In this document: positions 1-8,634 of the stretch, one piece after another
Position numbering within the stretch: the first letter of the stretch is position 1
How the letters are laid out: every line of letters starts with the position of its first letter
Assembly (NCBI GenBank): GCA_030426355.1
Contig: JAUHYQ010000003.1
Coordinates: forward strand, 310,001-374,000
Source of the DNA: Gammaproteobacteria bacterium
GTDB taxonomy: Bacteria > Pseudomonadota > Gammaproteobacteria > Steroidobacterales > GCA-2729495
Reading direction: 5' to 3'
DNA length: 64,000 nt
The notes under the pieces: model-generated
Seen by the model: the letters and a program-made list of their open reading frames with translations, nothing else
Database searches by the model: none
Told to the model about the DNA's origin: nothing
Translations under genes and position numbers: made by a program

Positions 1-164
1 AATTCCTCCCGCGTTACCAGGTCCATTTTTTCCAGGCCGGCTGCGAGCAGGCCGCGAAAATTGTTCTGCAGGTCGTTGCGCAGGTCATTGCCAAAGTCAT
101 GCAGATCGCCGGGAACCGCATCTGCCAGTTTGCCCGCCAACTCATCAAGGGTGTTTTTTTTCAT
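1..164 (-). CDS. ubiK: UbiK/BMFP accessory factor, N-terminal part
   Basis: The minus strand read from 164 to the window edge encodes the first 54 residues of a small protein that begins MKKNTLDELAGKLADAVP and reaches LEKMDLVTREEF. The DLVTREEF segment and the amphipathic helix before it are typical of the BMFP/YqiC family (DUF526). UbiK proteins of this family are about 80-100 residues, trimeric, membrane-associated, and assist the aerobic ubiquinone biosynthesis complex together with UbiJ. A ubiJ gene lies at 13873. The C-terminal coiled coil falls outside the window. The gene diverges from the porin-glnK-amtB operon; a ubiK-like gene next to glnK-amtB is also known in pseudomonads. The family call is good, the function is by homology. 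Confidence 0.82.
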   Translation of the reverse strand, partial: MKKNTLDELAGKLADAVPGDLHDFGNDLRNDLQNNFRGLLAAGLEKMDLVTREE

Positions 165-223
165 TGCTGTGTATCCATGGCTGTGTTCCATGTTCTCTTT
201 GCCGGGCGTTCGCCCGGGTTTGC

Positions 224-240
224 TGCACGGTTTTCGAGCA
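224..240 (+). promoter_or_regulatory. NtrC-like binding site, distal
   Basis: The 17-mer TGCACGGTTTTCGAGCA has one perfect half of the NtrC consensus (TGCACCAnnnTGGTGCA) and a partly matching second half ending in GCA. Its centre is 31 bases, about three helical turns, from the next site at 255-271. That same-face tandem spacing is typical of NtrC enhancers. It lies roughly 110-130 bases upstream of the start point predicted from the sigma-54 promoter. Confidence 0.55.
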
Positions 241-254
241 CGTTCACTGTTCGT

Positions 255-271
255 CGCACTCCGGTGGTGCG
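255..271 (+). promoter_or_regulatory. NtrC-like binding site, proximal
   Basis: CGCACTCCGGTGGTGCG keeps GCAC and TGGTGC at the exact spacing of the 17-base NtrC palindrome. It lies about 80-100 bases upstream of the predicted sigma-54 start point and is in phase with the site at 224-240. Nitrogen control of the downstream PII-AmtB genes makes NtrC the natural candidate. Confidence 0.65.
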
Positions 272-325
272 CGCAGCGTCGGCCTGATTTTCGCAACCCG
301 TCGATAAATAAAGGTTTTCGGAAAC

Positions 326-342
326 TGGCACGGTTCGTGCTT
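326..342 (+). promoter_or_regulatory. sigma-54 promoter of the porin-glnK-amtB operon
   Basis: TGGCACGGTTCGTGCTT matches the -24/-12 consensus TGGCAC-N5-TTGC. The GG at 327-328 and the GC at 339-340 are separated by exactly 10 bases. Only one base of the -12 core differs (GTGC for TTGC). Transcription would start near 352, about 60 bases before the first gene. With the two NtrC-like sites upstream, this predicts induction under nitrogen limitation. Confidence 0.8.
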
Positions 343-414
343 AGTACCGGTCAGGGAGTGAAGGGATGGTGACATCCGCACTGATTTCTCGCAATACATA
401 AAAGGGTTAACAAA

Positions 415-1092
415 GTGAAGAAACAAGCTATGACGGCAGTTGCATTACTGGGTGTTGTTACAGGGCCTGCAATGGCGGTGGAAGTAACGGGTAACGCAGG
501 CATCGTCTCGGAATATGTGTTCCGGGGCGTGCCATCGTCGGACGGCAAAGCTGCAGCGCAGGGCGGCATCGACGCTGCCTGGGATTCGGGTCTTTACGTC
601 GGCACTTGGGCCTCCAGCGTGGACTTTGACGGTGCCGACGGCGTTGAGGTCGATTTCTACGGCGGATACGGCGGCGAGATCGGTGATTTCTCTTACGGCA
701 TTGGTGCGACGCTTTACACCTATACCGACGATGCCGATGAGGACTATCAGGAGATCAACCTGAGCGGCGGTTGGAAATGGTTCACCCTCGATTACGCGAA
801 AGGCGAGTACGACGCCATGGGCGGCCCGGACGTTGATTACGATTTCTGGTCAATTACCGCGGAATACGAAGGTTTTTACGCCAAGTTTGGTTCGCTCGGC
901 GATGACTTGTTTGCCGGCGTGGACAGCGATTACTACGAAGCCGGTTATACGGGCACTGTGACCGTCGCCGACCAGGATCTGTTTGACTTTTCCATTGCCT
1001 GGATCGCCAGCGACAAGGGCCTTTTGATTGGCAGCATGTCTGAGAACCGTCTGGTGTTTGGCGTCACCAAGAGCTTCGACATCCTGAACTAG
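415..1092 (+). CDS. TorF-family putative porin
   Basis: This 225-residue protein has a signal peptide (residues 1 to about 22, ending AMA) followed by alternating short beta-strand-like segments rich in Tyr, Trp, Gly and Asp. The opening EVTGNAGIVSEYVFRG is characteristic of the TIGR02001/TorF-like outer-membrane family, and the protein ends near Phe as barrels often do. It is probably a small outer-membrane beta-barrel. It starts at a GTG preceded by AAAGGG and is the first gene after the sigma-54 promoter, 12 bases before glnK. Members of this family often sit beside glnK-amtB, which suggests a role in passage of a nitrogen compound across the outer membrane; the substrate is not known. Confidence 0.75.
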   Translation: MKKQAMTAVALLGVVTGPAMAVEVTGNAGIVSEYVFRGVPSSDGKAAAQGGIDAAWDSGLYVGTWASSVDFDGADGVEVDFYGGYGGEIGDFSYGIGATLYTYTDDADEDYQEINLSGGWKWFTLDYAKGEYDAMGGPDVDYDFWSITAEYEGFYAKFGSLGDDLFAGVDSDYYEAGYTGTVTVADQDLFDFSIAWIASDKGLLIGSMSENRLVFGVTKSFDILN

Positions 1093-1443
<351 letters not shown>

Positions 1444-1474
1444 TTCCGCATGAAAAGAATTACAGGAGCTTAAA

Positions 1475-2731
1475 GTGGAACAGGTAACCGAACTCAGCTA
1501 CGCGCTGGACACATTTTATTTTTTGGTTTGTGGTGCCTTGGTCATGTGGATGGCAGCGGGTTTTACCATGCTCGAAGCCGGACTGGTTCGTGCCAAGAAC
1601 ACCGCCGAGATTCTCACCAAGAACGTGGGTCTGTATGCCATTGCTTGCATCATGTACATGCTGGTTGGCTACAACTTGATGTACCCGGGCGAGCCGATTC
1701 TGGATGGCTTCCTCGGTCAGTTCAGTGTGCTCGGCCGTGGCGACAATGCCACTGCAGAGGTACTGGCAAGCGGCGGCGAAACATACTATTCAGGACTGTC
1801 GGATTTCTTTTTTCAGGTCGTATTCGTAGCAACCGCGATGTCCATTGTTTCTGGCGCCGTGGCAGAGCGCATGAAACTGTGGTCGTTTTTTTCGTTCGCG
1901 GTTGTGCTGACCGGCTTCATATACCCGATGCAGGGTTACTGGAAGTGGGGCGGCGGCTTTCTTGATGCCATGGGGTTTTCAGACTTCGCCGGTTCCGGCG
2001 TGGTGCACATGTGCGGCGCCGCGGCAGCGCTGGCGGGGGTATTGGTGTTGGGTGCGCGTAAAGGCAAGTACGGTAAAGACGGCAGCGTCAAAGCTATCCC
2101 GGGTTGCAACCTGCCGCTGGCAACCTTGGGCATGTTGATCCTCTGGATGGGCTGGTTTGGCTTTAACGGCGGGTCCGAACTCAAACTGTCCAATGTTGAA
2201 GAAGCCAACGCTGTAGCACTGGTGTTTGTTAACACCAACATGGCAGCCGCGGGTGGTTTGGTTGCAGCGCTATTGCTGGCGCGCGCGTGGTTTGGCAAAG
2301 CTGATTTGACCATGGCCTTGAACGGGGCACTCGCGGGCCTGGTCGCTATTACCGCTGAACCGCTGACCCCAAGCCCCATGGCAGCAACACTCATTGGTAT
2401 TGTCGGCGGCCTGCTGGTCGTGCCCGCGATTGTCTTCATGGATCGCACTTTCAAGATTGATGATCCGGTCGGGGCCATTTCAGTTCACGGGGTGGTTGGC
2501 ATCTGGGGTTTGTTGGCCGTGCCGCTGACAAACACCGAGGCAACCTTTGGCGCCCAGATTGCGGGCATCGCCACCATTTTCGGTTGGGTGTTCTTTACCA
2601 GCCTGATTGTCTGGCTGGGCATCAAGGCCTTGATGGGTGTGCGTGTCAGCGAGGAGGAAGAATACGAGGGCGTCGATCTCGGCGAGTGTGGCCTGGAGGC
2701 CTACCCGGAGTTTGCCAAAACGGGCGATTAG
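1475..2731 (+). CDS. amtB: Ammonium transporter AmtB
   Basis: This 418-residue inner-membrane protein of the Amt/Rh family has about 11 hydrophobic segments. The twin pore histidines are visible as His178 (GVVHMCG) and His338 (SVHGVVGIWG), and the signature around DPVGAISVHG is intact. It carries ammonium into the cell and is gated by the PII protein encoded just upstream. No cleavable signal peptide is obvious. The GTG start at 1475 is preceded by AGGAG. The C-terminal tail contains an acidic stretch (SEEEEYEGVDLGE). A rho-independent terminator follows at 2791. Confidence 0.96.
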   Translation: MEQVTELSYALDTFYFLVCGALVMWMAAGFTMLEAGLVRAKNTAEILTKNVGLYAIACIMYMLVGYNLMYPGEPILDGFLGQFSVLGRGDNATAEVLASGGETYYSGLSDFFFQVVFVATAMSIVSGAVAERMKLWSFFSFAVVLTGFIYPMQGYWKWGGGFLDAMGFSDFAGSGVVHMCGAAAALAGVLVLGARKGKYGKDGSVKAIPGCNLPLATLGMLILWMGWFGFNGGSELKLSNVEEANAVALVFVNTNMAAAGGLVAALLLARAWFGKADLTMALNGALAGLVAITAEPLTPSPMAATLIGIVGGLLVVPAIVFMDRTFKIDDPVGAISVHGVVGIWGLLAVPLTNTEATFGAQIAGIATIFGWVFFTSLIVWLGIKALMGVRVSEEEEYEGVDLGECGLEAYPEFAKTGD

Positions 2732-2790
2732 CGCCCTCTCCATAACGCTGCCAGCGGGATTGAGGGCCCGCTGCGCAGCGAGCTAAACCC

Positions 2791-2826
2791 AAAGGCCGTG
2801 GCTTGTTACAGCTACGGCCTTTTTTT
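2791..2826 (+). terminator. Rho-independent terminator after amtB
   Basis: The arms AAAGGCCGT (2791-2799) and ACGGCCTTT (2814-2822) form a stem that continues inward with one mismatch and runs into a tract of T. It ends the porin-glnK-amtB operon. In the rest of the 304-base gap (2732-3035) I see AT-rich sequence with repeated CGATTTT-like words at 2858-2897 but no gene and no convincing promoter. Confidence 0.9.
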
Positions 2827-3035
2827 CATCTGTTTGTCAGCATTTAGCCGCAGAAGGTCGATTTTAGGCTAAATTTCACCGATTTTTATCGATTTTAGTG
2901 GTTTGGCGACCCCTTGCGCGTGGCACTTTTTCGGTATCGGGCTTGCCGGGATGTGAAGTGCATCAAGGTGGCAGGCGGGTCCGCCGCCCATAATTGGCGG
3001 CATCTGGATGTATTGAGATCGATGAACAGGCAAGC

Positions 3036-3545
3036 ATGATGGAACTCTACAGAAGCATGAACACCGGTATCGGCGTACTGACCGCAACCCTGTTGCTGGG
3101 TCTTGGTGTATCGGGGACTTTGTCGGCACAGACTGTCTATAAATCTGTGGATGATGAAGGCCACGTTGCCTTTACGGATCGCCCTCCGCTGCAGCAGGCA
3201 GATGGTGAGCAGCCTCTGGACGTGCTCGAATTACGCATTCGGTTGACAGACCCGGCGTTGATCGCTGCCAATCGCGAGTCTGCCCAGGCCGACGCACGCG
3301 CTAATGGCGTTGCCGAAGATATTCGTGCCAAACATGATTCAGAAGATGCTGCCGAGCTGGCGGCTAAAGAAAAGCAACGTGCTGAAAATTGCGATTTCGC
3401 CAAAGCCAGGTTGACCAAATACAGTCAGGTGCGGCGCCTCTATCGCGAAGGCAGCAACGGCGAACGCGAATATCTGTCTGACGACGAGATCGATACCGAG
3501 CGTGCAAATGCCGCGCGTGCTATCGACAAGTGGTGTGGCAACTAA
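3036..3545 (+). CDS. Periplasmic DUF4124-domain protein
   Basis: The start is chosen at the ATG at 3036, which has AGG five bases upstream; ATGs at 3039 and 3057 are alternatives. A signal peptide (about MNTGIGVLTATLLLGLG to SAQ) is followed by VYKSVDDEGHVAFTDRPP, the DUF4124 signature. The middle is charged and Ala/Glu-rich and probably helical, and the end contains an SDDEI(D) segment and a Cys-Gly-Asn tail. DUF4124 proteins are periplasmic with no established biochemical role. It overlaps the histidine kinase gene that follows. Confidence 0.75.
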   Translation: MMELYRSMNTGIGVLTATLLLGLGVSGTLSAQTVYKSVDDEGHVAFTDRPPLQQADGEQPLDVLELRIRLTDPALIAANRESAQADARANGVAEDIRAKHDSEDAAELAAKEKQRAENCDFAKARLTKYSQVRRLYREGSNGEREYLSDDEIDTERANAARAIDKWCGN

Positions 3546-4665
3546 GTCACATGCTTCGCAGTTAGCCGACACCGACAACTGCTACCTGCCCGATTTCAGT
3601 TCCGCGAGCGCTGTTATCGCGCTGGTATTGATATCTGAACTTGTTGCTCTGGCGCTGACCATCGCGCGTGGCCCTGACCTCGACAGTTTTTTTATCGAAC
3701 TCGCGCGCTGTTCGCTGATGATGTTGTGGATGACCCTTAGCAGCGCATGCCTCCTGACCTTGCTTCGACCGGTGCTTTCGCGCCGCAACACGGTGGTGGC
3801 GACAAGTTTCAGTCTGGGCCTGGTCCTTGCCTGTATCGCCGTTTTGTCCGAAGTCATATACCGTTTCGGCCATTACTTTAGTGCCACACGCATGGTAGAC
3901 ATGAGTAACATGTTCCCGCCGACGCGTTGGGAATTTCTGGCATCCAACCTTTTACTCGGTTTGCTGGTTGCGGCCGGCGTATTGCGCTATTTCTACGTGA
4001 CTCATCAATGGCGCACCAACGTTGAACGCGAGGCGGAATCGCGCATTGCCGCCTTGCAGGCGCGTATACGCCCCCATTTTCTGTTCAACAGCATGAATAC
4101 CATTGCGTCGCTGACTCGCACTGATCCGGCTGCGGCCGAAAGTGCCGTTGAAGATCTGGCGGATTTATTTCGTGCCTCGTTGAGTAACCCCGGCGAAAGC
4201 ATCAGTCTGGAGCAGGAGATCGAAGTCGCACGGGTCTATCAGCGCATGGAAGCGCAGCGGCTGGGCAGTCGACTAACCGTCGACTGGCAACTGGACGATG
4301 TTCCGCTGCAAACGCGTATACCCGGGCTGACTATTCAACCCTTGCTTGAGAATGCCATCTATCACGGCATAGAGCCGCTTGCCGAGGGCGGTGTGATAAC
4401 CGTGAGGGGCGTAGCTGACGATGACACGGTGACCATCACGGTGACTAATCCGCTGCCGCTAGGTGTTGAGCAGCGTGAAGGCGGGCATCAGCTTGCTCTG
4501 GATAATATTCGTCAGCGCCTTGAGTTGGCCTATGGCCCGCGGGCGCGCATGGAGGTCGAGCGAGCTGTCGACAGTTTTCGGGTGCTGATCGGATTTCCGC
4601 GCGCGTCACAAGTGCCACTGGCCACTCGCGAACGCACGCTTCAATCTCGTCGGGGTGCTGACTGA
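3508..4665 (+). CDS. algZ: LytS/AlgZ-type sensor histidine kinase
   Basis: The N-terminal LPDFSS motif followed by four hydrophobic helices (about residues 30-165) resembles AlgZ/FimS of Pseudomonas. The cytoplasmic part has the His_kinase motif RPHFLFNSMNTIASL, with the phosphorylatable His, and an ATP-binding N box (LLENAIYHGI). Such kinases lack a classical HisKA dimerisation domain. It is translationally coupled to the response regulator (ATGA overlap at 4665). I chose the ATG at 3508 (GAG seven bases upstream); GTGs at 3502 and 3535 are alternatives. The pair controls type IV pili and alginate in Pseudomonas; here a surface-related role is inferred from context. Confidence 0.85.
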   Translation: MPRVLSTSGVATKSHASQLADTDNCYLPDFSSASAVIALVLISELVALALTIARGPDLDSFFIELARCSLMMLWMTLSSACLLTLLRPVLSRRNTVVATSFSLGLVLACIAVLSEVIYRFGHYFSATRMVDMSNMFPPTRWEFLASNLLLGLLVAAGVLRYFYVTHQWRTNVEREAESRIAALQARIRPHFLFNSMNTIASLTRTDPAAAESAVEDLADLFRASLSNPGESISLEQEIEVARVYQRMEAQRLGSRLTVDWQLDDVPLQTRIPGLTIQPLLENAIYHGIEPLAEGGVITVRGVADDDTVTITVTNPLPLGVEQREGGHQLALDNIRQRLELAYGPRARMEVERAVDSFRVLIGFPRASQVPLATRERTLQSRRGAD

Positions 4666-5408
4666 TGCCAAATGGCGACTTGCGTGTACTGATTGTTGAC
4701 GACGAAGCGCCCGCTCGCTCGCGGCTTTCCGACATGGTGGGTGATATCGGCGGGTGGTCGGTTGCGGCCGAAGCCGCCAACGGACAAGAGGCCCTGGACA
4801 GTGTGGCCGAATTGTCACCGGACGTTGTGTTGCTGGATATCCGTATGCCGGGCATGGACGGCGTTGAAGTTGCCAGCCACCTGTCTACCTTGCCGCTGCC
4901 GCCGGCGGTCGTCTTTACGACTGCCTACGATGAGTATGCGGTCAGCGCTTTCGAGGCAAACGCCGTGGGATATCTGCTCAAACCGGTGCGCCGGGAGCGC
5001 CTGCTAAAGGCGCTGGAGCGGGCTGCCCGCATTAATCGCTGGCAACTGGCGGATCTGGTGAATACAGCGCCGGAGTTATGTGCGCGGGCGAACATATCGG
5101 TCACCAGCGGCAATCGTATACGTCTGGTCAGTGTTGCTGACGTGATTTCTTTTCATGCCGATCAAAAGTACGTGCGCATGGTTCACAGTGGTGGTGAGGA
5201 CATTATTGAAGATTCGCTTAAGACGCTGGAACAGGAACTCGCGGCAGACTTTGTGCGGGTGCATCGTAATTCGCTGGTACGCGTCAGCATGATTGAGGAA
5301 TTTTCTCGCGACGAATCGGGCCTCTACCGCATTCGCATGCGCAACTCTGCAGCCCCCTTAGCTGTCAGTCGTCGCCACGTTAGTCAGGTGAAAAAGCGCC
5401 TTATCTGA
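4665..5408 (+). CDS. algR: LytTR-family response regulator AlgR-like
   Basis: This 247-residue protein has a receiver domain (residues 6 to about 120) with the acidic pair VDDE, phospho-acceptor Asp58 (LLDIRMPG) and Lys in LLKPV. A LytTR DNA-binding domain follows (about residues 145-245; VHRNSLVRV and VSRRH). Its start overlaps the stop of the kinase. LytTR regulators bind direct-repeat DNA and act on promoters of pilus, polysaccharide and virulence genes. AlgR is the closest named relative by architecture and neighbourhood (kinase upstream, hemX-hemY downstream), although hemC and hemD do not follow it here. Confidence 0.87.
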   Translation: MPNGDLRVLIVDDEAPARSRLSDMVGDIGGWSVAAEAANGQEALDSVAELSPDVVLLDIRMPGMDGVEVASHLSTLPLPPAVVFTTAYDEYAVSAFEANAVGYLLKPVRRERLLKALERAARINRWQLADLVNTAPELCARANISVTSGNRIRLVSVADVISFHADQKYVRMVHSGGEDIIEDSLKTLEQELAADFVRVHRNSLVRVSMIEEFSRDESGLYRIRMRNSAAPLAVSRRHVSQVKKRLI

Positions 5409-5517
5409 ATTTGCTTGCGCTGCGTGTATTCCGACCGCCGTTGCCCTTTTACTTCTGAAATAACGCGTCCACCGTGGCAGAATGGAGTGTCGCTAACAGA
5501 CTGAGCAGGCTTGCGCC

Positions 5518-6678
5518 ATGACACCGCCCGATCCGCAATCAGACTCGGAAAACCATTCGGCGGGCACCCCCGTTGCCACTTCCGCGAAAGCGGAGCAAGC
5601 CAATACCGGGCAAACAAAAGCCGGGCAATCCAGTCCTGCTTCGTCGTCCGGCGGCCTGGCGGTGGCCGCTACGGTGCTGGCGCTGGCGGCATTAATCGCA
5701 GCCGCTTACGGCCTCTGGCAATTGCAGGGGCTGCAGTCTTTGCCTGCAAAATTGCAAAGTGATGTTGGGCGTGTAGAACGACTGCGATCCGATGTAGAGC
5801 GCGTGCAGGATAGTTTATCCGCGCAGACTCAGGCGAACGCCGCTGCGCTTGCGGACATGCAGGTTGCGCTGGCTGAAGCTGTTGCCGCGACTGCTGATGC
5901 GGACATGCAAATTGATGCATTGGGAAAACGCGTTACGGAATTCACCGGTGACGACGCGGCACGCCGAAACAGCTTTCTGCGTTCAGAAGCGCTGTATTAT
6001 TTGCGCATTGCTAACGCTCGCGTACTCCTCGCGCACGACCCGAGTACCGGCGCCAGCGCGCTGCAACTTGCCGATGAAAAACTGTTGGAGACGGGCGACC
6101 CTGCTTTAACTCCGGTGCGCGCAAAACTCAGCGAGGAGCTGATTGCGCTGCGAGCGATACCGCAGGTGGATGTGCCTGGCATAAGTTTCCGATTACAGTC
6201 GCTGGCCGCCCAGGTGAGCGACTGGCCGCTGTCGAATCCGGTACCGGAGAGTTTTAAGGCGGGGCTGCCCGGGGTTGCAGACGATCCCGGGGGTGATGCG
6301 TGGTCGCGGCTGAAAGACACCGTAACGAGCGTGTTTCGCAGCATCGTCAGCATCCGTGAAAGCGATGTCGCTCCTGATGTGCAATTGAGTGCGGCGCAGC
6401 AGGCGCTGGTTATCGAAAGCGTGCGTGCAGAATTGCAGCTTGCGCGTTTGACCTTGATCAGCGGCAATACGCAAATGTATGCGCAGTCGTTACAGCGTGT
6501 AGTTGCGCAGATCCCGCTGTACTTTGATCAGCAGTCCAGTGCAGTGCAGGCGGCGCTGACAACGCTGAACGAGCTGCAGACCATAGAAATGCCGGGTGAA
6601 TTACCTGACGTGTCCGGTTCGCTGCAGCTGCTGCTGGCTGCAGAAAACCAAAGCGTGGGCGGCGGCACGCAGCAGTGA
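5518..6678 (+). CDS. hemX: HemX-family membrane protein
   Basis: A Pro/Ser/Thr/Ala-rich cytoplasmic N-terminus (residues 1-43) leads to one transmembrane helix (about 45-68), then a coiled coil and a helical domain containing the HemX signature around FLRSEALYYLRIANARVLL. The family (PF04375) has often been labelled uroporphyrinogen-III methyltransferase, but this sequence has no SAM-binding methyltransferase motif, so that label should not be used. It lies in the usual heme-operon order before hemY, with a 4-base overlap. Its exact function is unknown. Confidence 0.85.
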   Translation: MTPPDPQSDSENHSAGTPVATSAKAEQANTGQTKAGQSSPASSSGGLAVAATVLALAALIAAAYGLWQLQGLQSLPAKLQSDVGRVERLRSDVERVQDSLSAQTQANAAALADMQVALAEAVAATADADMQIDALGKRVTEFTGDDAARRNSFLRSEALYYLRIANARVLLAHDPSTGASALQLADEKLLETGDPALTPVRAKLSEELIALRAIPQVDVPGISFRLQSLAAQVSDWPLSNPVPESFKAGLPGVADDPGGDAWSRLKDTVTSVFRSIVSIRESDVAPDVQLSAAQQALVIESVRAELQLARLTLISGNTQMYAQSLQRVVAQIPLYFDQQSSAVQAALTTLNELQTIEMPGELPDVSGSLQLLLAAENQSVGGGTQQ

Positions 6679-7901
6679 AAAGCGGCTTACTTCTGATTAT
6701 CGTCCTGGCGCTCGGGGCCCTGGCTGCAAACTACCTGCTGCAGGACAACGGATACGTACTGATCAATTTTCGTGGCTACGTCATTGAAATGTCCGTACCG
6801 GTGCTGGCATTTCTGCTGATTATTGCCTATGTCACGATTCGATTATTAATTCGTATCTGGCGTGCTCCCCGTCAGCTTGGCGAGGCGGCCGCGCGCCGCC
6901 GTGTGCGCAAAGCAGGGGAGCGCATTACCCAGGGTTACATCGAGATTGGTCAGGGCAATTTCGCCCGTGGCGAGAAATTGCTGACCAGGGGCGCCCGCAA
7001 CAGCGAGACCCCGTTGCTGAATTATCTGGCGGCGGCACGAGCTGCTCAGGCGCAGGGCGATACCGAGCGGCGCGATAACTGGCTTGCTATGGCTGGCGAG
7101 CAGGAGCCGCGAGCCAGAGAAACGGTGCTGCTGACTAAAGCGCAATTGCAGCTAGATGCCGGCGAGCAGGATGCGGCGGGTAATACGCTCAAAGAAATAT
7201 TGGGTCTGTCACCGCGCAATCCCGAAGCGCTGCGCATGCAGGCGGAGATTAACGTTGCGCAGCAGAACTGGGTTGCGCTCGAAAGTGCGCTGCCGCTGTT
7301 ACGTAAGCTGGGCAAAATGTCCAACGCAACGCTGGATCAATGGACGGTGCAGTGCTGGAGTGCATTGTTAAGAAACTGCGGTGGTGAAAAAGCGCGCATC
7401 AATACACTGTGGAAAGGCGTCCCACGGCATTTGCGCGATGATTCCGAATTGATTGCGGCACGTGCAGTCGCGTTGGTGGCCGCCGGTGATGCAGGCAAAG
7501 CCGAATCGGTGTTGCGCAGTGCCCTCAATCAGACATGGCACGAAGCTCTGATTGTTGCCTACGGTCAGCCGGAATTACCGGCCGCTGCCGAGCGACTCAA
7601 ACGGGTAGAGAACTGGTTGCGCGAGCGCCCTGAAGACCCGCTATTGCTGCGCGTAGCCGCGCGACTATCCGTGGCAACCGAATTGTGGGGCAAGGCGCGC
7701 AGTTACTATGAATCGAGCGTAGCCATTCGTCCGGAGCCCGGCACATGGCATGAGCTTGGCCAGTTGTTGCAGCAACTCGGCGATAAGGAAGGCGCTTTTT
7801 CCGCCTACCAGAAAGGTCTGACTCAGGGTCGTGCCGGTGCTGATATCTTGCGGTTGCCCGACCCGACGTTGGGCGAAGACTCAGGGGCGCGCGGCGCGTG
7901 A
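6675..7901 (+). CDS. hemY: HemY-family TPR membrane protein
   Basis: Two N-terminal transmembrane helices (about residues 4-20 and 40-62) precede a positively charged segment and a long tetratricopeptide-like region (about 95-395; for example YIEIGQGNFARGEKLLTRGA and WHELGQLLQQLGDKEGAFSAY). This is the proteobacterial HemY_N family, not the Bacillus protoporphyrinogen oxidase of the same name. It starts at a GTG overlapping the hemX stop. In E. coli it follows hemX and has been linked to heme formation, without a defined enzyme activity. Its 3' end overlaps the convergent ParA-like gene by 21 bases. Confidence 0.86.
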   Translation: MKSGLLLIIVLALGALAANYLLQDNGYVLINFRGYVIEMSVPVLAFLLIIAYVTIRLLIRIWRAPRQLGEAAARRRVRKAGERITQGYIEIGQGNFARGEKLLTRGARNSETPLLNYLAAARAAQAQGDTERRDNWLAMAGEQEPRARETVLLTKAQLQLDAGEQDAAGNTLKEILGLSPRNPEALRMQAEINVAQQNWVALESALPLLRKLGKMSNATLDQWTVQCWSALLRNCGGEKARINTLWKGVPRHLRDDSELIAARAVALVAAGDAGKAESVLRSALNQTWHEALIVAYGQPELPAAAERLKRVENWLRERPEDPLLLRVAARLSVATELWGKARSYYESSVAIRPEPGTWHELGQLLQQLGDKEGAFSAYQKGLTQGRAGADILRLPDPTLGEDSGARGA

Positions 7902-8519
7902 GTTCAGCCAGTCGGTAAGTGGCCCCCATTCTTCCTGATCGGGCCAGGATAAATAATCCGGCAGTTCGTGTATGCCAAGCCCGCGGGTGTAAGCACGAAT
8001 ATAATTTTGTGCTTCGCGTAGCGTGGCGATGTACGGCACCTTGATGGCCGACAGAAACTCATCCAGTTCGTCAAAAATAAGCGTGCCTTCGCGCACCCGA
8101 TTGGCGACCACGGCAATTTTTACTTTGCGGCTTTTCACCGTGGGCGTGTCGCGCAGTTCAGTAATAAATTTCTCGGCAGCACGCATATCAATAAGCGATG
8201 GCAGCACGGGGATCAAAATGGTTTCAGCGTGGTGCAACAGATTGGTTAACTCTTTGCCGTGTGAGCGCGCCGGCGCATCAATAATGACCACGTCCGTATC
8301 GCGAGCCAGGTGTTTAAGACCGTCCTTGTGGCCCGCAAGACCAGTGATCTGCGGTCGCGCTGCAGGCCGTTGCGCCAGCCAGTCGAGGCTGGATTCCTGA
8401 GGATCGTAATCCGCCAGGGCAACCTTTTTGCCCTGCTTGGCGTAATAGCTGGCTAGATTAGTGGCCAGCGTGCTCTTGCCGCAACCGCCCTTGGGGTTGA
8501 GAACCATGATGTGTCGCAT
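7881..8519 (-). CDS. ParA/MinD-like ATPase, orphan
   Basis: This 212-residue P-loop ATPase has a deviant Walker A motif (KGGCGKST, residues 10-17, with the signature Lys), a switch region (ADYDPQESS) and Walker B (VVIIDAPA). The deviant motif places it in the ParA/MinD family of dimerising, surface-binding ATPases. No ParB, parS-like repeat or cellulose/secretion partner is adjacent, so the cargo is unknown. A GGAGA Shine-Dalgarno precedes the ATG. It diverges from dapF and converges on hemY. Confidence 0.83.
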   Translation of the reverse strand: MRHIMVLNPKGGCGKSTLATNLASYYAKQGKKVALADYDPQESSLDWLAQRPAARPQITGLAGHKDGLKHLARDTDVVIIDAPARSHGKELTNLLHHAETILIPVLPSLIDMRAAEKFITELRDTPTVKSRKVKIAVVANRVREGTLIFDELDEFLSAIKVPYIATLREAQNYIRAYTRGLGIHELPDYLSWPDQEEWGPLTDWLNSRAARP

Positions 8520-8634
8520 GGGTTGTCTCCGCGCGGATCTGTCCGCTATTTATCTAGTGCTTTTATTGGATGGCTTTATACTTGAGGCCGGTATCTTCTC
8601 ATTTAACAGAATATTTTCAACGCGTAGTGATCAT

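Noticed and set aside
2913-2929. sigma-54-like promoter before the DUF4124 gene
   Set aside because: TGGCGACCCCTTGC has only 9 bases between GG and GC; the spacing is strict for sigma-54.
5518-6678. Uroporphyrinogen-III C-methyltransferase
   Set aside because: This is a common label for HemX, but no SAM-methyltransferase motif is present in the sequence.
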